Assembly: GCF_007845645.1 (NCBI RefSeq)
Contig: NZ_VCQV01000036.1
Location: 1-56,171, forward strand
Length of the DNA: 56,171 nucleotides
DNA from: Leekyejoonella antrihumi
GTDB lineage: Bacteria; Actinomycetota; Actinomycetes; Actinomycetales; Dermatophilaceae
Reading direction: 5' to 3'
Shown here: positions 18,828-26,475 of the stretch, in pieces
How positions within the stretch are numbered: position 1 is the stretch's first letter
Layout of the letters: every line of letters begins with the position of its first letter
The notes under the pieces: generated by a model
The model's database searches: none
Seen by the model: only the letters and a program-made list of their open reading frames with translations
Told to the model about the DNA's origin: nothing
Program-made: the position numbers and the translations under genes

Positions 18828-19460
18828 TCAGTGCTTGACCGCGGTCAACAACCCGTCACCGATCGGCAGGAGGGCGGTCGACAGGTCGGGGTCGTCGCGC
18901 AGCGTCTTGCCGAGATCGCGCAGCGTGGAGGTGGTCTCGTCGCGGATCGCCGGGTCGGCGACGCGGTCGTGCCAGAGCATGTTGTCGATGGCCAGCAGCC
19001 CGCCCGGGCGTAGCAGTCGCAGCGCCTGCTCGACGTACTGGGGGTACTCCGACTTCTCACCGTCGATCAGCACCATGTCATAGCTGCCGTCGGCCAGTCG
19101 CGGCATGACGTCCAGCGCCGAGCCCGAGATGACCCGGGTCCGCTGGGCCGGCACGCCCGCCTCCGCGTAGGCCTGACGCGCGGCCCGTTGGTGCTCCGGG
19201 TCGATGTCGATGGTCGTCAGGACTCCATCGTCGGGCATGCCCCACAGCAGCCAGAGTCCGGAGACGCCGGCGCCGCTGCCGATCTCGACGACGGAGTGAG
19301 CGTGGACGCCGGCCGCCAGCATCCGCAGCGCCGCGCCGGTGCCGAGCCCGACCGGCACGCAGCCGAGGGTCTCCCCGCGCTCTCGAGCCCGCTCGAACGC
19401 CTCCGGTTCGGTGACGAACTCCTCGGCGTAGGCCTGGGTCGCCGGTCGCATAGTCCTCAT
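18828..19460 (-). CDS. SAM-dependent O-methyltransferase
   Basis: 210 residues, class I methyltransferase of the O-methyltransferase (caffeoyl-CoA type) family. Motif I VVEIGSGAGVSGLWLL, motif II TIDIDPEHQRAARQAY, the post-II stretch YDMVLIDGEKSEYPQYVEQALRLLRPGGLLAIDNMLW and a metal-site Asp-Asn are visible. It is divergent from sigE, the same arrangement as the Rv1220c homologue beside sigE in mycobacteria. The substrate is unknown. Confidence 0.9.
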   Translation of the reverse strand: MRTMRPATQAYAEEFVTEPEAFERARERGETLGCVPVGLGTGAALRMLAAGVHAHSVVEIGSGAGVSGLWLLWGMPDDGVLTTIDIDPEHQRAARQAYAEAGVPAQRTRVISGSALDVMPRLADGSYDMVLIDGEKSEYPQYVEQALRLLRPGGLLAIDNMLWHDRVADPAIRDETTSTLRDLGKTLRDDPDLSTALLPIGDGLLTAVKH

Positions 19461-19518
19461 GGGGACAAACTAGTCGCTGCCGGGAGAACAAAATCACTCA
19501 GGCGGGCGTTGTCGGCAG

Positions 19519-19545
19519 GGAACCTTCGGCGGTGCCCAGACGTAG
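19519..19545 (+). promoter_or_regulatory. candidate SigE/ECF-type promoter upstream of sigE
   Basis: GGAAC at 19519-19523 and CGTAG at 19541-19545, separated by 17 bases, fit the actinobacterial ECF SigE pattern (GGAAC, about 16-17, CGTT). It lies about 135 bases before the sigE start, consistent with autoregulation. Confidence 0.45.
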
Positions 19546-19677
19546 TCCAGATGTGTGGACACTGCTGATACACAGCCCACGCGTAGCGTGCACTCGGTGT
19601 AGTGCGGGAGAATGTGTGGACAGCAACACCAAGCTGGCGGCCCGGGGGACGGGTTCGCTGATCGGAGGCAGGTCCCA

Positions 19678-20319
19678 ATGACCGACCAGACCGTGCGACG
19701 CGCACCTCGGACGGAGGTGCCCGACGAGGCACCGCCCGGGTGGGTGCCGCCCACCTGGGAGGAGATCGTGACGCAGCACTCGGCCCGGGTCTACCGGCTG
19801 TCCTATCGCCTGACCGGCAACGTCCACGATGCGGAAGACCTCACGCATGACGTATTCGTGCGGGTGTTCCGGTCGCTGAACTCGTACCGGCCCGGCACCT
19901 TCGAGGGCTGGCTGCACCGCATCACCACGAACGTCTTCCTCGACAAGATGCGCCGCAAACAGCGCATCCGGTTCGACGCGCTGGTCGACGATGCCGCCGC
20001 TCGGCTACCGAGCCGGGACGGCACCCCCGAGCAGCAATATGTCGATGCGCATCTTGACGATGACATCCAACGTGCACTGGACGCCTTGCCCCCGGACTTT
20101 CGCGCGGCAGTGGTGCTCTGCGACATCGAGGGCCTGTCCTACGAGGAGATCGCCACAACGCTCGACGTGAAGCTGGGGACCGTGCGCTCCCGGATCCACC
20201 GGGGCCGGGCCCAGCTGCGCGAGGCACTTGCGCATCGCGCGCCGGAACGTCGACCGGAGTCCACTCGTGCCACCCGCCCGGGCATCGCGATCCCGCAGGC
20301 AGCGGGTGGGCATTCATGA
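19678..20319 (+). CDS. sigE: ECF RNA polymerase sigma factor SigE
   Basis: 213 residues from the ATG at 19678, with GGAGG 9 bases upstream; a longer frame from 19612 is rejected. Region 2 is evident ([52 protein letters not shown]), as is region 4 ([50 protein letters not shown]). Gene order (O-methyltransferase divergent; anti-sigma, htrA remnant and tatB downstream) identifies it as the envelope-stress SigE. Its stop overlaps the anti-sigma start in ATGA, so the two are coupled. Confidence 0.95.
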   Translation: MTDQTVRRAPRTEVPDEAPPGWVPPTWEEIVTQHSARVYRLSYRLTGNVHDAEDLTHDVFVRVFRSLNSYRPGTFEGWLHRITTNVFLDKMRRKQRIRFDALVDDAAARLPSRDGTPEQQYVDAHLDDDIQRALDALPPDFRAAVVLCDIEGLSYEEIATTLDVKLGTVRSRIHRGRAQLREALAHRAPERRPESTRATRPGIAIPQAAGGHS

Positions 20320-20885
20320 CCGGTTGCGGAGCGCACCCAGACGACTTGCTCCCCGACTATGTCGACGGGCTGCTGTCGGATGCCGAGGAGCACGCGGTCG
20401 AGCGGCACCTGATTGCCTGCCAGCACTGCTGCGCGCGCGTCCATCAGGAGCGCGAGCTGATCGCTCGACTGCGTGCAGTCCACCTCGACGCGGGTCACCA
20501 CCAGCAGCTGATGGCCGGGCTGTTGAGCCTTGCCGGCGACGAGGGCAGCATGCCGCGGGAACCGGCCTTCGCCGATATCCGGGCCACTCCCGCGATGATG
20601 ACGACGCACGCGCCGGCGCAGTACCTCTCCGCCCGCCGTTCGGTCGCCTTCACGCTCGCCGCGGTCGCCGGCTGCCTCGGCGCCGCGCTGACCGTCTCGC
20701 AGGTGCCCCAGTCGACCGCTTCGAGCGACGGTTCCGGATCAGTCGGCGGAACGGCGACGTTCTCTCGTTCCGTCTCGGCGCGACACGCGACATCGGCCTG
20801 GCCCGATGCCGCGGTCCGCAGCTCGGGTGGCAGTGCCGCGTCGACGCGCGTCTCCTCGATCAGTGTCTCCGTGCCCGGCAGGTGA
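20316..20885 (+). CDS. zinc-finger anti-sigma factor (RseA-like)
   Basis: 189 residues. The N-terminal ZAS/zf-HC2 domain (about 1-55) carries the zinc motif in [14 protein letters not shown] (His-x3-Cys-x2-Cys) and an upstream [18 protein letters not shown]. It is coupled to sigE by a 4-base overlap and should hold SigE inactive until stress. A weakly hydrophobic stretch (about 110-128, [19 protein letters not shown]) could be a membrane helix. The C-terminal Ser/Ala-rich tail looks unconstrained, and it is followed at once by the htrA wreck, so its 3' end may also be altered. Confidence 0.88.
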   Translation: MTGCGAHPDDLLPDYVDGLLSDAEEHAVERHLIACQHCCARVHQERELIARLRAVHLDAGHHQQLMAGLLSLAGDEGSMPREPAFADIRATPAMMTTHAPAQYLSARRSVAFTLAAVAGCLGAALTVSQVPQSTASSDGSGSVGGTATFSRSVSARHATSAWPDAAVRSSGGSAASTRVSSISVSVPGR

Positions 20886-20892
20886 GATCGAG

Positions 20893-21385
20893 TTGCCCGT
20901 CGACCTTGCCGTGATCAAGGTCAACCGGCCCGTCCGGCCACGTTGTCACTCGGGGACTCGGACCAGCGTGCGGTCCGCCAGCAGGTCGGCTGTCCGCTGG
21001 GCCTGACCGGGTCGGTGGCGACCAGGATCTGGGGTGCTCTCAACGGCCGGTCACGACCGACACGTCGATCAACGACACGTCCTACCTCAACGGGATCCCG
21101 CCGGGTGCCGCGATCAACCCGGGCCGACATGGTGACAACATCGGCCTCGGTTTCGCCATCCCGTCCAAGCTCTCCAGTGTCGGCAGGGTGGCCCGGCGGG
21201 CAGGGCGGGGATCGAGGAGGGTGACGTCATCACCACGATGGAGCGCCGGAAGCGCTCCGACCCCTCGAGCGTCATCGTCGCACTGCGGGTTCAAGGCGCC
21301 CGGTGACATGATCACCCTGGTGGTACGTTCCGCAGGAAAGGACCGTACGGTGACCGTGCAGACGCAGGACACATCGGGCAGCTGA
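20893..21385 (+). pseudogene. htrA (S1C serine protease-PDZ) pseudogene, heavily deleted and frameshifted
   Basis: Fragments of an HtrA-type protease are readable in order but in different frames. VDLAVIKVN (from about 20899) is the region of the catalytic Asp. SLGDSDQRAVRQQVGCPLGLTGSV follows in a second frame (from about 20946), then TSINDTSYLNGIPPGAAINPG and NIGLGFAIPS in a third. PDZ-like pieces EEGDVITTME and GDMITLVVRSAGKDRTVTVQ end at the TGA at 21385. The N-terminal anchor and catalytic-His region are missing, and the expected GNSGGP serine site is replaced by RHGDN. In mycobacteria and relatives an intact htrA sits exactly here between rseA and tatB. Confidence 0.85.
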
Positions 21386-21417
21386 TTGACCGACGACGAG
21401 AGCAAGGAGGGCTGAGG

Positions 21418-21789
21418 GTGTCATTTTTCGGTATCGACACCCCCGAGTTTCTCATCCTGATCGTCCTCGCCGCTGTTCTCATCGGCCCGGAGCGGCTACC
21501 TGAGTACCTGGCGAAGGTGCGCACCTGGGTGCGACAGGCCCGGGACATGGCGGAGAGTGCGCAGTCGCAGCTCAAGGACCAGATGGGACCAGAGTTCGAC
21601 GACGTCGACTGGCGCCAGTACGACCCGCGCCAGTACGACCCGCGCAAGATCATCAAGGATGCGCTCTTCGACAACGAGGCGGATGACCCGGATGCACCGG
21701 CCGCGATCGAGGCCCCGTCGGCGCCCATGCCGGGTGCGGCCCGATTCGATCCCGACCGCGTGACGCCATACGACGTCGACGCCACCTGA
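21418..21789 (+). CDS. tatB: Sec-independent translocase protein TatB
   Basis: 123 residues, GTG start with AAGGAGG 7 bases upstream. The N-terminal helix with the TatA/B hinge is present (FFGIDTPEFLILIVLAAVLIGPERLPEYLAK), then an amphipathic helix (VRTWVRQARDMAESAQSQLKDQMGPEF). The segment QYDPRQYDPRKIIKDAL, encoded by a short tandem duplication, is typical of actinobacterial TatB. With TatA and TatC from elsewhere it forms the twin-arginine receptor complex. It keeps its conserved place downstream of sigE and the anti-sigma gene. Confidence 0.93.
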   Translation: MSFFGIDTPEFLILIVLAAVLIGPERLPEYLAKVRTWVRQARDMAESAQSQLKDQMGPEFDDVDWRQYDPRQYDPRKIIKDALFDNEADDPDAPAAIEAPSAPMPGAARFDPDRVTPYDVDAT

Positions 21790-21836
21790 CCCAACGACAT
21801 TCGCACACCCAAACACCCGGGGTGCGGGTATGCCGG

Positions 21837-22982
21837 TCAGCGGCCGGCGGGGGTCAGTCCCAGTGAGCGGCCGGCCAGGCCACGTGACCGGGTGCCCAGC
21901 TCCTTGGCGATTCCGCGCAGGGCAACGGCCGCCGCCGTGTTCGGCTCGCTGAGGACCACCGGCGTGCCACAGTCGCCGCCCTCGCGCAGCCGGGTGTCCA
22001 GCGGCACCTGACCGAGCAGGTCGACCGTGGCCCCCATGGAGCGGGTGAGAGACTCGGCCACCCGCTGGCCGCCGCCGCTGCCGAAGATGTCCTGGCGGGT
22101 GCCGTCCGGCAGTTCGAGCCACGACATGTTCTCGATCACGCCGGCGATGCGCTGCTTGGTCTGCAGGGCGATGGCACCGGCCCGCTCGGCCACCTCCGCG
22201 GCGGCTTGCTGCGGGGTGGTGACGACCAGGATCTCCGCCGTAGGGATGAGCTGGGCGACCGATATCGCGATGTCACCGGTGCCGGGCGGCAGGTCGAGCA
22301 GGAGCACGTCCAGATCGCCCCAGAAGACGTCGGCCAGGAACTGCTGCAGTGCACGGTGCAGCATCGGGCCGCGCCAGACGACCGGCTGGTTGCCGGGCAC
22401 GAACATGCCGATGGAGATGATCTTCACCTCATGGCTGATCGGCGGCAGGATCATCTCGTCGACCTGGGTCGGACGCTGCTCGACCCCGAGCATGCGCGGC
22501 ACGGAGAACCCGTAGATGTCGGCGTCGACCACGCCGACGCGCAGTCCACTCTGCGCCATGCACGCCGCCAGGTTCACCGTGACGGAGGACTTGCCGACGC
22601 CGCCCTTGCCGGAGGCCACCGCGAAGACTCGCGTCAGCGAACCGGGCTTCGCGAAGGGGATCTCCCGCTCGGCGGTGCCACCGCGCAACTTGTCCCGCAG
22701 GCCCTTGCGCTGCTCATCGCTCATCACGCCGAGTCGGACCGTCACACCGGTCACGCCCTCGACGGCCTGCACGGCCGCGGTCGTGTCGTCGGTGATCTTC
22801 GTCTTGAGCGGACAGCCGGAGATCGTCAGCAGCACGGTGACCGTGACCTGACCCTCCGGCGAGATCTCGACGTTCTCGACCATGTCGAGGTCGGTGATGG
22901 GCTTGCGGATCTCGGGATCCTTGACGGTGGACAAGGCGGCGCGAATCGCGTCCATGGACGGTGCAACAGGCATGTCATCCAT
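21837..22982 (-). CDS. mrp: Mrp/NBP35 family iron-sulfur cluster carrier ATPase
   Basis: 381 residues from the ATG at 22982 (MDDMPVAPSM); ATG 22973 is possible. The N-terminal MIP18/DUF59 domain (about 10-90: IRAALSTVKDPEIRKPITDLDMVENVEI, ISGCPLK) is followed by the deviant Walker-A P-loop ASGKGGVGKSSVTVNLA, DADIYGFSVPRMLG, LDVLLLDLPPGTGD and VTTPQQAAAEVAERAG. Mrp proteins carry and deliver Fe-S clusters. The CxxC near the C-terminus found in many homologues is not obvious here. It is convergent with tatB. Confidence 0.92.
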   Translation of the reverse strand: MDDMPVAPSMDAIRAALSTVKDPEIRKPITDLDMVENVEISPEGQVTVTVLLTISGCPLKTKITDDTTAAVQAVEGVTGVTVRLGVMSDEQRKGLRDKLRGGTAEREIPFAKPGSLTRVFAVASGKGGVGKSSVTVNLAACMAQSGLRVGVVDADIYGFSVPRMLGVEQRPTQVDEMILPPISHEVKIISIGMFVPGNQPVVWRGPMLHRALQQFLADVFWGDLDVLLLDLPPGTGDIAISVAQLIPTAEILVVTTPQQAAAEVAERAGAIALQTKQRIAGVIENMSWLELPDGTRQDIFGSGGGQRVAESLTRSMGATVDLLGQVPLDTRLREGGDCGTPVVLSEPNTAAAVALRGIAKELGTRSRGLAGRSLGLTPAGR

Positions 22983-23004
22983 GGTAGGAGCCGGTGCTTC
23001 GGCT

Positions 23005-23577
23005 CTACTCGGCGGTATGCCGCTCCGGCTTCTGAGGGGACCGTAGGTAGCCGCGATCCTCCATCTCTTCCAGCAACGAGCGCAGCTCGGAGCGCACGAA
23101 GTCGCGGGTTGCGGTGTCACGCATCGCCAGTCGCAGCGACGCGACCTCACGGGTGAGGAACTCGGTGTCCGCAAGGTTGCGCTCATCGCGGCCCCGGTCT
23201 TGCTCCAGGGTCACCCGGTCGCGGTCGTCCTGCCGGTTCTGGGCGAGCAGGATCAACGGCGCGGCATACGACGCCTGGGTCGAAAAGATCAGGTTCAGCA
23301 AGATGAACCACCGTGGGTCGAAGCGCAGGGCCTGCGGTCCCGCGACGTTCCAGGTGACCCAGATGACGATGAACAGCGACATGCCGACCAGGAACGCGCC
23401 GGTGCCCATGAACCGGGCGAACCGCTCGGCGAAGCGCCCGAACGCGTCCGGGTCGAGGTGCGGTCGTGGCAGCAGCCCGGTGCGAGCCTCGCGGGGCTGG
23501 TCGAGTCGGCTGGGCTCGGCTGTGCGCCGGAACGCGCCGGAGCGCCGAGTGCGCACGCTGTTCTTCTGGTCGCTCAT
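23005..23577 (-). CDS. DUF1003 membrane protein
   Basis: 190 residues from the ATG at 23577 (MSDQKNS). Two membrane helices (about 60-80 MGTGAFLVGMSLFIVIWVTW, and about 96-118 WFILLNLIFSTQASYAAPLILL) are followed by QNRQDDRDRVTLEQDRGRDERN and a coiled tail; this is the DUF1003 signature. Function unknown; in actinobacteria it is regularly next to the soluble MgtE-like CBS protein, as here, 61 bases downstream of it. A longer upstream frame overlaps that gene and is rejected. Confidence 0.88.
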   Translation of the reverse strand: MSDQKNSVRTRRSGAFRRTAEPSRLDQPREARTGLLPRPHLDPDAFGRFAERFARFMGTGAFLVGMSLFIVIWVTWNVAGPQALRFDPRWFILLNLIFSTQASYAAPLILLAQNRQDDRDRVTLEQDRGRDERNLADTEFLTREVASLRLAMRDTATRDFVRSELRSLLEEMEDRGYLRSPQKPERHTAE

Positions 23578-23638
23578 GTCGGGGCCCCCGCAAAGTATCG
23601 GAGCGAGCTTGGGAGCGGAGAACTTTGTGGGGTGGCGC

Positions 23639-24964
23639 TCATGGTAGGTGCCTGACCTCTCCACCGGGCTTCTGCGCCTCCTGGCGTCGCACATCGTGGC
23701 GGGCCTCACGCCAGTCCTCCGGCAGGATGTGGTCCAGCACGTCGTCGACCGTGATCGCGCCGAGCAGGCGCCCGTCCCCGTCGACGACCGGGACACTGAC
23801 CAGGTTGTAGGTGGCGAGCATCCGGGTGACGTGCCCCAGAAGGGTCTGCGGGTCGAGCGGCTCAATCGTCTTGTCGACGAAGGAGCCGACGCTGCTGTGC
23901 GGCGGCTCACGCAGCAGGCGTTGGGTGTGCACCATCCCGATGAACTTGCCGGTTGGAGTCTCCATCGGCGGGCGGCACACGAAGACCGACGACGCCAGCG
24001 CCGGGGCGATCTCCTCGCGGCGGACCATGGCGAGCGCTTCGGCAATCGTCGCCTCGGGACCGAGGATCACCGGGTCCGGCGTCATGAGGCCACCGGCGGT
24101 GTTCTCGTCGTAGGTGAGCAGGCGGCGCAGGTCGGCGGCCTCGTCCGGCTCCATCAGCGCGAGCAGCGACTCGGCCTGTCCCGGAGGCAGCTCCGCCAGC
24201 AGGTCCGCGGCGTCGTCGGCCTCCATGGCCTCGAGCACGTCGGCGGCGCGCTCACGATCCAGTCCCGCCATGATCTCCAGCTGGTCGTCCTGCGGCAGCT
24301 CCTCCAGCACGTCGGCCAGCTTGCTGTCGGCCAGGGCCTCGGCCACCTCCGCCCGACGCTTGGGTGACAGGTCGTGGATGACCTCGGCGAGGTCGGCGAC
24401 GCGCAGGTCGTCGTAGGTTTCCAACAGCAGCTCGGCGCTCTGCGCCTCCGCCTGGAGGTGCAGGCCGGTCACGTCTTCGACAGGGACCAGGGCCGTGCGA
24501 CCGCTGCGGCGCCGGGTGAGACGGGACATCGCCTTCGATGCCGAGGACGCGGTGCTGCGCTCGCGGACGAAGACCCGCACGGCGAACCAGTCGCGCCGGG
24601 CGTTCTGCTCGATCGCGAGGTCCTCGACAACGGCGGTGTAGTGCTCGTCGCCGTCGCTGACCTGCACGGTGCGGTCCAGGATCTCGGCAAGCACCAGCGT
24701 CTCGTTCGCGCGCTGCTCGAAGCGGCGGATGTTGACCAGACCGGTGGTGATCACCGAGCCGGGGCTGATGCTGGTGACGCGGGTCATCGGCACAAAGACG
24801 CGACGTCGGCCGGCGACCTCGATCACCAGACCGATCGCGCGCGGGACCCCGGTGCGGCCAAAGGTGACCACGACGTCCCGGACCCGACCGACGCTGTCGC
24901 CCAAGGGGTCGAGCACCGTCAGTCCGGCAATCCGGGCCACGAATACACGGGTCGTCGAACTCAC
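23639..24964 (-). CDS. MgtE-like protein with PRC-barrel, MgtE_N and CBS domains but no channel
   Basis: 441 residues, GTG start. An N-terminal PRC-barrel-like part (about 1-80: VARIAGLTVLDPLGDSVGRVRDVVVTF) leads to an MgtE N-terminal superhelical domain (about 190-300: LAEVIHDLSPKRRAEVAEAL, DVLEELPQDDQLEIMAGLDRERAADVLEAMEADDAADLLAELP) and two CBS domains (about 300-425). The five-helix Mg2+ channel of true MgtE is absent and no membrane segment is visible, so it is more likely a Mg2+/nucleotide sensor or accessory protein than a transporter. Confidence 0.88.
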   Translation of the reverse strand: MSSTTRVFVARIAGLTVLDPLGDSVGRVRDVVVTFGRTGVPRAIGLVIEVAGRRRVFVPMTRVTSISPGSVITTGLVNIRRFEQRANETLVLAEILDRTVQVSDGDEHYTAVVEDLAIEQNARRDWFAVRVFVRERSTASSASKAMSRLTRRRSGRTALVPVEDVTGLHLQAEAQSAELLLETYDDLRVADLAEVIHDLSPKRRAEVAEALADSKLADVLEELPQDDQLEIMAGLDRERAADVLEAMEADDAADLLAELPPGQAESLLALMEPDEAADLRRLLTYDENTAGGLMTPDPVILGPEATIAEALAMVRREEIAPALASSVFVCRPPMETPTGKFIGMVHTQRLLREPPHSSVGSFVDKTIEPLDPQTLLGHVTRMLATYNLVSVPVVDGDGRLLGAITVDDVLDHILPEDWREARHDVRRQEAQKPGGEVRHLP

Positions 24965-24978
24965 GGGTGACAGCGTAT

Positions 24979-25467
24979 CTAGCCGGTGGCCTTACGGCGC
25001 ATTCGGCGCGTCGGACGGTGCGCCGGATGCCAGCTGTCGGTGGTGGCGGGGGTGGGCACCGGTTCCCGGGTGCCGCTGCCCTGGTCCGGCGCAGCGGAGG
25101 TGTCGGCCGCGGCAAGATCGGGGCGCAGCGCCCATACGGTTGCCTGGTCCGCCCAGCGCTGCGCCTGGTCGCCCGGGACCGGGTTGAGGCGGGCGGGGGC
25201 CAGTGCGTCCGCGGCGATCTGCCACTCGGGCGTGTCCGGCAGGACCCGGTGGACGGCGGCGGGGATGCCGGCCACGCGGGCGCGGGTGTCCTTGGCGCGC
25301 ACGATCAGCGTCACCTCGGCCGGCAGGTCGGGCAACGGTTGCTCACCCGTGCCACATACGACGTATGCCGTGTCGTCGACCCAGACGTGCCAGGCCGGCC
25401 AGGTGCGGTCGGTGAGCTCGATCCACAGCACGTCGGACTTGCTCAAGGCGGCGGTCACATCAGGCAT
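24979..25467 (-). CDS. conserved hypothetical protein
   Basis: 162 residues from the ATG at 25467 (MPDVTAAL); a TTG three codons upstream is less likely. No family recognised. The first 120 residues look globular (VLWIELTDRTWPAWHVWVDDTAYVVCGTGEQPLPDLPAEVTLIVRAKDTRARV; WADQATVWALRP). The end is a Pro/Thr-rich, basic tail (RPTRRMRRKATG). It heads the minus-strand run towards the MgtE-like gene, 14 bases upstream of it. Confidence 0.75.
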   Translation of the reverse strand: MPDVTAALSKSDVLWIELTDRTWPAWHVWVDDTAYVVCGTGEQPLPDLPAEVTLIVRAKDTRARVAGIPAAVHRVLPDTPEWQIAADALAPARLNPVPGDQAQRWADQATVWALRPDLAAADTSAAPDQGSGTREPVPTPATTDSWHPAHRPTRRMRRKATG

Positions 25468-25661
25468 GGCAAGCAACTCTACGCAGTTGCGCCGCGGGTC
25501 GCAGCGATGCAGTGCATGGGTGAGTTATTGCGCACCGGCCCGCTGCCCGCACATACGGGCGCGCGCGCCAACCGGCCGGCGAAAGCGCACGTCTATCACT
25601 GTGACGCAGCCGGGGGGCTCGTCGCGCTTGGAAGGGCGCTGGAGCAGCAGAGGACATCAAG

Positions 25662-26447
25662 ATGAATATCGACAGTCGTGATCGCAGGGAGTCGGCCGGT
25701 CCGCGGGGCGACCGTGTGCAGCTGGGGCGCCGTCAGGCACTGCAGGGCCTGGCAGCACTGGGAACGCTGGGACTGGGCGGGCTGGCATCGGCGCCGCACG
25801 CCGATGCCGCCGAACGGGCAGTGCGCCCGGGCCTGGCGGCCGCAAGTTATCCGGTGCTGAGGTCCGGTTCGTCCGGCTCGGCGGTGCGTGACCTGCAGAC
25901 CCGCCTGGCCGCACAGAGCTACTGGCTGGGCGGCATCGACGGGTCATTCGGGCCAATGACCCTGCAGGCGGTATACGCCGTGCAGAAGTGGTGGGGACTG
26001 AGCCGCGACGGCGTCGTCGGCCCGATCACCTGGAACCGGATCCTGCGCTATCAGCGGCCGAAATCACGCTACGGGGGGTACCGCATCGAGATCGACAAGT
26101 CGAAGCAGCTCGCGATCGCCGTGTGGGGCGGCTCGGTCCGGTACACGTTCAACACGAGCACCGGTGCGAACAGGCCGTTTTTGAGTCACGGGCACTGGTA
26201 CAACGGGCAGACCCCCAGCGGGCACTTCACCGTTTTCCGGCACGTGAACGGATGGGTGTACAACGACCTCGGTGCGCTCTACCGCCCGTACTTCTTCAAC
26301 GGCGGCATCGCGATCCATGGGGACAACCCGTCCGTGGTGCCGCCGTACAACGCCTCGCACGGATGCTGCCGGGTATCCACCGGGGCGATCGATGAGCTGA
26401 TCCGCACCAACCTCGTGGCGAACGGTCGCCGGATCAGCGTCTTCTGA
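25662..26447 (+). CDS. Tat-exported L,D-transpeptidase with peptidoglycan-binding domain
   Basis: 261 residues. An N-terminal Tat-like signal (GRRQALQGLAALGTLGLGG, cut near HADA) leads to a PG_binding_1 domain (about 65-125: VLRSGSSGSAVRDLQTRLAAQSYWLGGIDGSFGP, VQKWWGLSRDGVVGPITW). A YkuD catalytic domain follows (about 140-261) with GGIAIHGDN and ASHGCCRVS, the HG...SHGC.R active site whose first Cys is the nucleophile. It should make 3-3 crosslinks or attach substrates in the wall. AGAGGA stands before the ATG. The IDKSKQ start of the YkuD domain is typical. Confidence 0.93.
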   Translation: MNIDSRDRRESAGPRGDRVQLGRRQALQGLAALGTLGLGGLASAPHADAAERAVRPGLAAASYPVLRSGSSGSAVRDLQTRLAAQSYWLGGIDGSFGPMTLQAVYAVQKWWGLSRDGVVGPITWNRILRYQRPKSRYGGYRIEIDKSKQLAIAVWGGSVRYTFNTSTGANRPFLSHGHWYNGQTPSGHFTVFRHVNGWVYNDLGALYRPYFFNGGIAIHGDNPSVVPPYNASHGCCRVSTGAIDELIRTNLVANGRRISVF

Positions 26448-26475
26448 TCCGGCGAGCGCCCCGACGAGCCCGCGG

